DNA of 64,000 nucleotides from Massilia polaris. GTDB lineage: Bacteria; Pseudomonadota; Gammaproteobacteria; Burkholderiales; Burkholderiaceae_D. Shown in pieces: positions 58,827-64,000 of the stretch (position 1 is its first letter; each line of letters begins with the position of its first letter). The stretch spans positions 124,001 to 188,000 of the forward strand of contig NZ_JABBGG010000006.1 in assembly GCF_012927275.1 (NCBI RefSeq). Direction: 5' to 3'. The notes below the pieces were generated by a model. That model saw only the letters and a list, made by a program, of their open reading frames with translations, was not told the DNA's origin and did not search any database. The position numbers and the translations under genes are program-made.

Positions 58827-60602
58827 ATGTCGCCATCGAATCTGAAACTCCGCGCCCTGATCAGCGCCCTGACGCTGGCCGTGCTGTCGCTGCCGGTCGC
58901 CGCGGCAGAACAGCCGTGGGTCACGAAAAGTAATGCCAACGCAAAACTGCTGCTGAACGTCGTTGCCAAGTACTCGCCTGAAGGCGCCAGCGCGCTGGGT
59001 GTGGATGGATTCGACGAGCAGATCACCGACCTGTCGCGCGACCTGTTCGAGCCGACCAACAAGGACCTGCGCGCCGTGATCGCCGAAATGGAGAAACGCC
59101 TCAAAGCGGAAACCAATCCAAAAGTCAGGCAGGACCTGGAGATCCTGATCGGCAGCGCAAAGGACCAGATGCGTTCCAATACGCTGGATCGTAAATACTT
59201 TTTGCCGTTTAACGACCTGACCCAGACGATCTTCGGCGTGGTCCGTTCGACGCTCGACCCGCGCATCCCGAAGGAGCGCCAGAAGACTTTGCTGGTGCGC
59301 CTGCAGAAATATGCGGGCCTGGCGAAAGGGCATCGTCCCGTCACCGAGCTGGCCAATGAGCGTCTGCGGGAACGCCTGAAAGCGAACAAGAACCTGCTGG
59401 GTCCGTACAAGGGCGAAGTCGAGCAGGCCATCAACAACAGCCCGACCCTGATCGCCGGAATGAAGGACCTGCTCGCCAAGAGCGACCTGAAGGGGTGGGA
59501 GCCGACGTTTGCGGCACTGGAGAAGCAGCTGACCGATTACAACGCGCAGGTGAAGGCGCAAATCCTGCCGCGTGCGCGCACCGACCATCGCCTGCCGCCA
59601 GAGGTCTACGCAAACAACCTGAAACAGTTTGGCGTCGATATCCCGCCGCAGGAACTGATCGCCAAGGCGCTGATGTCGTTTGCCGAGATCCGCAACCAGA
59701 TGAACATCACGGCAGGCCTGATCGCGCGTGAGCGCAATCTGCCGAATGCGGATTACCGCGCGGTCATGCTGGAGCTGAAGAAAGAGCAGATCCCAAACGA
59801 TAAAGTGATGCCGCTGTACGCAGAGCGCCTGGCCCAGATCGAAGAGGCGGTGCGCAAGCAGGACATCGTGACGCTGCCGTCGCGTAAAGCGTTGATCCGC
59901 CTGGCAAGCGCCGCCGAGAATGCACGCAGCCCGGCGCCGCATATGAACCCGCCTCGCCTGATCGGCAATACCGGCGAGTACGGCGAATTCGTCCTGACCA
60001 CCGGCATGGCGCCTGACGCCAGCGGCAAGTCGCTGGCCTTCGACGATTTCACCCACCAGGCTGGCACCTGGTCGATCACTGCGCACGAAGCGCGTCCTGG
60101 CCATGAACTGCAGTTTGCCAAGATGATTGAAACGGGCGTGTCGACGGCGCGCGCGGTGTTTGCCTTCAACAGCGTCAACGTAGAAGGCTGGGCGCTGTAT
60201 GCGGAAGCAGAGATGCAGCCGTACGAACCGCTCGACGGCCAGCTGTTCGCCTTGCAGGCGCGCATGCTGCGAGCGGCCCGCGCCTTCCTCGATCCAATGG
60301 TCAACCTCGGTGAAATCTCACCCGAAGGCGTGAAGGGTTTCCTGATGGATGAAGTGGGCATGTCCGAAGGCATGGCGACGCAGGAGATGCAGCGCTACAC
60401 CTTCCGCTCACCGGGACAGGCGACCTCGTACTTCTACGGCTACCAGCGCCTGATGGAAACGCGCCAGGCCGCCGAGGTTGCACTGCGCAAGAAGTTCAAC
60501 CGGAAGGCGTTCAACGATTTCGTGCTGGCCCAGGGCCTGGTTCCGCCGCAGTTGTTGCGCAAGGCGGTGATGCAGGAGTTTGTACCAGCGCAGGGCAAGT
60601 GA
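58827..60602 (+). CDS. DUF885 family peptidase-like secreted protein
   Basis: 591 aa; AGAGG about 7 nt before ATG 58827; signal peptide ends in LPVAAAEQ. The DUF885 active-site-like sequence HEARPGHELQ (HExxxxH-type) and downstream GWALYAEAEM support a metallopeptidase-like fold. Acts outside the cytoplasm. Substrate unknown. Length is typical for the family. Monocistronic and convergent with the PepSY gene 10 bp downstream. Confidence 0.88.
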   Translation: MSPSNLKLRALISALTLAVLSLPVAAAEQPWVTKSNANAKLLLNVVAKYSPEGASALGVDGFDEQITDLSRDLFEPTNKDLRAVIAEMEKRLKAETNPKVRQDLEILIGSAKDQMRSNTLDRKYFLPFNDLTQTIFGVVRSTLDPRIPKERQKTLLVRLQKYAGLAKGHRPVTELANERLRERLKANKNLLGPYKGEVEQAINNSPTLIAGMKDLLAKSDLKGWEPTFAALEKQLTDYNAQVKAQILPRARTDHRLPPEVYANNLKQFGVDIPPQELIAKALMSFAEIRNQMNITAGLIARERNLPNADYRAVMLELKKEQIPNDKVMPLYAERLAQIEEAVRKQDIVTLPSRKALIRLASAAENARSPAPHMNPPRLIGNTGEYGEFVLTTGMAPDASGKSLAFDDFTHQAGTWSITAHEARPGHELQFAKMIETGVSTARAVFAFNSVNVEGWALYAEAEMQPYEPLDGQLFALQARMLRAARAFLDPMVNLGEISPEGVKGFLMDEVGMSEGMATQEMQRYTFRSPGQATSYFYGYQRLMETRQAAEVALRKKFNRKAFNDFVLAQGLVPPQLLRKAVMQEFVPAQGK

Positions 60603-60612
60603 TCTTGTCGGC

Positions 60613-61809
60613 TCAGGCTGCCACAGCAGCCGATTGTTTCCGGCGCGGCGCCTTTACTGGCTTGCGCAGCTTGAGCCACACCACCAGTCCAGTCACGAAG
60701 AAGGCGAGCGGCACCAGGCCGAACAGGCTGATGAACACCCGTCCCGCCGTCCCGAACGCCTCACCGGTATGCAGCGGGAACAGCCAGCTGATGAACTTGT
60801 CCCCGCCTTTCGCCCGGACCGGATCGATTACGCGCAGCACGGCGCCGTTGCCGGAGTCGATGCTGATCCGTGTTGCGCCCGGGCCCAGGCGCAGTTCGCC
60901 TGGCTGGCGCACGCGCGCTTCGAAGGGCTGATCCGGCTTGGCCGGGAACGACAGGCGCGATACGCGGCCATCGGGAAACTCCGCTTGCGCGGCGGCGACT
61001 GCTTCCGCGGGCGACACCCGCGACCCGCCGGCGGCACTCTTGTTGGTCAGCTTGCCGCCCGGCGAGACGTGCGACAGCGCCTTGATGGCAGGCGTCACCC
61101 AGTCCGGCGCATTGAAATAAACGCCTGAAAACGCGGTCACCAGCAGCATCGGTGCGGCAAAGAAGCCGCCCGCGCGGTGCAGCTGGAAGCTGAAGCGCGG
61201 CCACGAGCCGCCGTGCCGCACCGTGATCGCCTTCCAGATCGCCGCGCGCGCCATGCGCGGCCACCACAGCACGATGCCGGTCAGGGTCATCAACAGCAGC
61301 GACACGCCGGTCACCGCGATCACCGTCTTGCCGACGTCGCCCGCAACCAGGTAGCGGTGGATATGGAACAGCGTCGGCATCAGTAGCGGACGCGACAGGC
61401 CCGCCTCGCCCCAGTTGCGCTCGCCCAGTACGGCGAGGGTGGCCGGATCGACCATCACCTGGCGCGTCACCGCCATCGTCCACGGCGCGCCGCCGGGAGC
61501 GGGGGCAGGGCGGTACCACGCAACGAAGACGTCGCCGGCCCGTTCGGGCAGTTCCAGCATGCTCGGACGGCCGTAGCGCGGGTCTGCCACCAGCGCATCG
61601 GTGGTCGCTTGCACCAGCGCCGCGTCCACCCGCAAGGGCTCGCCTGCGCGCATGGTCGACGGCGGCGCCACCTGCAGCAAGCCCGGATTGAGCATGCTGT
61701 CCAGCTCGTGGATCCAGCTCAGCAAGGAGCCGGTCAGGCCGAGCACGACCAGGATCGCGCCGAACACGAGGCCGGTCCACAAATGCACTGTGCGGATCAA
61801 TTGTTTCAT
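60613..61809 (-). CDS. PepSY-associated membrane protein
   Basis: 398 aa. Four transmembrane helices: VHLWTGLVFGAILVVLGLTGSLLSW, TVIAVTGVSLLLMTLTGIVLWW, GGFFAAPMLLVTAFSGVYFN and VFISLFGLVPLAFFVTGLVVWL; His in HLWTGL, FHIHRY, LHRAGG and PLHTG could bind heme or metal. Proteins of this type occur with TonB receptors and are thought to reduce siderophore-bound Fe(III). It is divergent from the TonB receptor across two Fur boxes. Confidence 0.9.
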   Translation of the reverse strand: MKQLIRTVHLWTGLVFGAILVVLGLTGSLLSWIHELDSMLNPGLLQVAPPSTMRAGEPLRVDAALVQATTDALVADPRYGRPSMLELPERAGDVFVAWYRPAPAPGGAPWTMAVTRQVMVDPATLAVLGERNWGEAGLSRPLLMPTLFHIHRYLVAGDVGKTVIAVTGVSLLLMTLTGIVLWWPRMARAAIWKAITVRHGGSWPRFSFQLHRAGGFFAAPMLLVTAFSGVYFNAPDWVTPAIKALSHVSPGGKLTNKSAAGGSRVSPAEAVAAAQAEFPDGRVSRLSFPAKPDQPFEARVRQPGELRLGPGATRISIDSGNGAVLRVIDPVRAKGGDKFISWLFPLHTGEAFGTAGRVFISLFGLVPLAFFVTGLVVWLKLRKPVKAPRRKQSAAVAA

Positions 61810-61840
61810 GGTGCGGTTTCTTGAAGCGGGAGTGTCAGTA

Positions 61841-61861
61841 TAAATGAGAATAATTCTCGAT
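61841..61861. promoter_or_regulatory. Fur box 1
   Basis: TAAATGAGAATAATTCTCGAT at 61841-61861 contains GAGAATAATTCTC, a palindromic Fur-type core; it lies 32 bp before the PepSY gene start (minus strand) and would repress it when iron is abundant. Confidence 0.7.
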
Positions 61862-61877
61862 ACGCTTGATTATTTAA

Positions 61878-61898
61878 ATGGGAATCGTTATCATTCGT
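61878..61898. promoter_or_regulatory. Fur box 2
   Basis: ATGGGAATCGTTATCATTCG region matches the GATAATGATAATCATTATC consensus in its right half (GTTATCATTC). Lies between the two divergent genes, 55 bp before the receptor start. Confidence 0.65.
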
Positions 61899-61952
61899 AT
61901 TGTACATTGCTCAGCGGCAAATGCCGCTTTATTCATCAAGGATTTTTGTCGA

Positions 61953-64000
61953 ATGCCTACGATCAAGCCTCTCTCCCGCGCCGTCGCCGCAGCATGCATG
62001 ACCATGGCGGTCAACGCTTTCGCCCAACAGGCGATCGCCAGCCCGGAGGGACAGATGGCTGAAGTGGTGGTCACCGCAACGCGCGGCGAGAAGGCCGTCG
62101 ACAAGATCCCGGGCGCAATCTCGGTCATCAGCCAGCAGGACCTGGCGGCCCAGTACCTGATCGCCGATGACCCGTCGCAGGCGCTGTCGACCTACATTCC
62201 GGGCTACGCGCCAAGCCGCCAGAAGATGAGTTCGACCGGCGAGTCGCTGCGCGGGCGCCAGCCGCTGATCCTGCTCGACGGCATTCCGCAGTCGAATCCG
62301 CTGCGCGCCGGCATGCGCGAAGGCTACTTCGCCGACAGCTTCATCGTCGAGCGCATCGAGGTCATCAATGGCGCGTCGGCAGTGCAGGGCATGGGCGCGA
62401 CCGGCGGCATCATCAATTACATCACCAAGGCGCCGCGCGCCAACGGCACCACGCACGGCATCAACCTGCGCGCCTCGACCCAGTTCCGCTCGGACAACAT
62501 CGACTGGAAGACCGGCTATTCGATCAGCCACAAGTCGGACGCCTTCGACTTCCTCGGCTACGCCGCCGTGCAGCGCCGCGGCATGAGCTACGACGGCAGC
62601 GGCCGCCGCCTCGGCATCGACACCGTCCAGGGCGACACCCTCGACACCCACGGCGACGACCTGTTCGTCAAGATCGGCAAGACCTTCGGCGCCCAGCGCC
62701 TGCAGCTGTCGCTCAACCGCTTCAACCTCGAGGGCGACGGCGACTACATGAACGATCCGGGCAGCGTCGCCGAAGGCGTGCCGACCAGTTCGCTGCCGGG
62801 CACCCCGATCGGCGACGCGCCGCGCAACAAGGTGCGCAGCGCAAGCCTCGACTACCGCCATGCCGACCTCGCCGGCGGCATCTTCAGCGCCCAGCTGTTC
62901 GGCCACCAGTTCGAATCGCTGTATGGCGCTACCCGCGTCGTCACCTTCCAGGACACCCGCATCGCGCCGAACGGCACGCTGTGGGACCAGTCGCAGATCC
63001 TGGCCGACAAGCTCGGCTCGCGCATTACTTACGTGCGTCCGGACACGCTGATCGCCGGCCTCGAAGCCACGGTCGGCGTCGACTTCCTGCGCGACGAAAC
63101 CGAACAGCGCCTGGCCATCACCGACCGCACCTGGGTGCCGCTGCTGAAGTTCAATTCGACGGCGCCGTTCGCCCAGCTGGAATACGAGTTCGGCCCGGTC
63201 ACCGTGCGCGGCGGCGTGCGCCATGAGATCGCCGAGCTGGAAGTCGACACCTACACCACCCTGGCCGCCTACGGCAGCCGCACCGTGCAAGGCGGCTCGG
63301 CCGAGTTCTCGAAGTCGGTCAAGAATATTGGCGCGGTGTGGCGCTTCGCCCCGCAATGGTCGGCGTTCGCCGCCAGCTCGGAAGGCTTCGGGCTGCCGGA
63401 CGCCGGCCTGGTGCTGCGCGGCGTCGCGACGCCGGGGCAGTCGGTCTCGAACCTGATCAGCCTGCAGCCTATCGTCACCCGCAACAACGAAATCGGCCTC
63501 AACTGGCGCGGCGAGAAGGGCCAGTTCGGCATCTCGCGCTACGATTCGCGCTCCAAGCTGGGCAGCGTGATCCGCATCATCGCCAGCGGCGTGGGCGTGG
63601 TGGAGCGCGTGCCGACCACCGTCAAGGGCTGGGAAGTGAGCGGCGAGTGGCGTCCGACCCGTGCCGTCTCGGCCTTCGGCAGCTATGCCCAGACCGACGG
63701 CAAGACCGCCGCCACCCAGGGCGCGCCGATGGATATTTCGCTGGGCGCGCGCTCGCAGGGACCGGACAAGGCCGTGCTGGGCGCCAACTGGAAGTGGCTG
63801 CCGGCCTCCAGCCTGCGCCTGCAGGCCACCCACCTGGTCGACCGCGACATCAACATCGGCCGCATGGTTGGCACCAGCCGCCTGGAAGAACACTTCAACG
63901 GCTACACGCTGGTTGACGCCGCCGCCAGCTTCGACAGCCGCCACGGCAAGATCGGCGTGAGCATCGAGAACCTGCTGGACAAGCAATACGTCGGCTACTA
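61953..64000 (+). CDS. TonB-dependent siderophore receptor (3' end outside window)
   Basis: At least 682 codons are open from ATG 61953 to the window end. Signal peptide (VAAACMTMAVNAFAQQAIA). The plug domain starts at EVVVTATRGEKAVDKIPGAIS, with ESLRGRQPLILLDGIP and GASAVQGMGATGGIINYITK. Beta-barrel strands follow, and the visible end (GKIGVSIENLLDKQYVGY) is close to the usual receptor C-terminus, so only a few residues are missing. It imports ferric siderophores through the outer membrane with TonB/ExbBD. Two Fur boxes precede it. Confidence 0.95.
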   Translation, partial: MPTIKPLSRAVAAACMTMAVNAFAQQAIASPEGQMAEVVVTATRGEKAVDKIPGAISVISQQDLAAQYLIADDPSQALSTYIPGYAPSRQKMSSTGESLRGRQPLILLDGIPQSNPLRAGMREGYFADSFIVERIEVINGASAVQGMGATGGIINYITKAPRANGTTHGINLRASTQFRSDNIDWKTGYSISHKSDAFDFLGYAAVQRRGMSYDGSGRRLGIDTVQGDTLDTHGDDLFVKIGKTFGAQRLQLSLNRFNLEGDGDYMNDPGSVAEGVPTSSLPGTPIGDAPRNKVRSASLDYRHADLAGGIFSAQLFGHQFESLYGATRVVTFQDTRIAPNGTLWDQSQILADKLGSRITYVRPDTLIAGLEATVGVDFLRDETEQRLAITDRTWVPLLKFNSTAPFAQLEYEFGPVTVRGGVRHEIAELEVDTYTTLAAYGSRTVQGGSAEFSKSVKNIGAVWRFAPQWSAFAASSEGFGLPDAGLVLRGVATPGQSVSNLISLQPIVTRNNEIGLNWRGEKGQFGISRYDSRSKLGSVIRIIASGVGVVERVPTTVKGWEVSGEWRPTRAVSAFGSYAQTDGKTAATQGAPMDISLGARSQGPDKAVLGANWKWLPASSLRLQATHLVDRDINIGRMVGTSRLEEHFNGYTLVDAAASFDSRHGKIGVSIENLLDKQYVGY

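Noticed and set aside
61929-63986. 685-codon open frame on the minus strand opposite the TonB receptor
   Set aside because: It mirrors the codon structure of the receptor in a GC-rich gene and has no domain-like content. The plus strand has signal peptide, plug and barrel motifs.

Overview
The window is a chromosomal segment of a high-GC betaproteobacterium, most likely of the Oxalobacteraceae (Massilia/Duganella-like). This is inferred from gene content and codon use; no rRNA or species marker is present. It holds about 5.7 kb of host DNA, one complete-looking tailed-phage prophage of about 40.9 kb, and about 17.3 kb of host DNA on the far side.

Left host flank (1-5776): two or three co-directional genes for unrecognised, mostly exported proteins, a convergent secreted protein, a small secreted peptide, serS, and tRNA-Ser(CGA). 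The prophage sits in the 3' end of that tRNA. A 17-bp direct repeat (5763-5779 and 46639-46655) marks attL and attR.

Prophage (5763-46655). Left end, minus strand: Arc/Mnt-type repressor, a frameshifted excisionase-like gene, a two-domain Exc-type gene and a DUF4224 gene. The tyrosine integrase is at the opposite end on the same strand, so in the circular phage these genes form one leftward unit that crosses attP. A second, divergent Arc-type gene and three TGGC-N5-GCCA sites form a probable genetic switch; no CI/Cro pair is recognisable. Rightward early genes: small accessory genes, AlpA, Rha, a PriCT-2/Toprim primase, a short replication-associated gene, a zinc-ribbon protein, a YkgJ-like cysteine-cluster protein, and a seven-tRNA array that includes two Leu-anticodon tRNAs of class I shape. 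A train of tiny overlapping genes leads to HNH, GIY-YIG, a probable cos site, TerS, TerL, portal, ClpP-like protease and HK97-fold capsid. Next come a beta-rich/repeat-protein module, head-tail connectors, tail tube, tail chaperones with a -1 slippery heptamer (AAATTTC), a 1606-aa tape measure, tail fibre genes, a papain-like peptidase, holin candidates, a SAR-type lysozyme and overlapping spanins. The phage is therefore a siphovirus with a noncontractile tail. Between the spanins and the integrase lies an AT-richer island with a HipA-like kinase and a DUF3037 protein, the best candidate here for a poorly described functional system (defence, toxin or lysogenic conversion).

Right host flank (46656-64000): an orphan histidine kinase, a zinc alcohol dehydrogenase, a small membrane protein, decayed fragments of a response regulator and a chemoreceptor, a RegB/RegA-type redox two-component system divergent from a cyanide-insensitive bd-type oxidase (cioAB) with a RegR-like box between them, a diguanylate cyclase, a chemoreceptor with a CheR-tether-like tail, a small secreted Ca-binding-repeat protein, a DUF885 peptidase-like protein, and a Fur-box-controlled divergent pair: a PepSY membrane protein and a TonB-dependent receptor cut by the window end.
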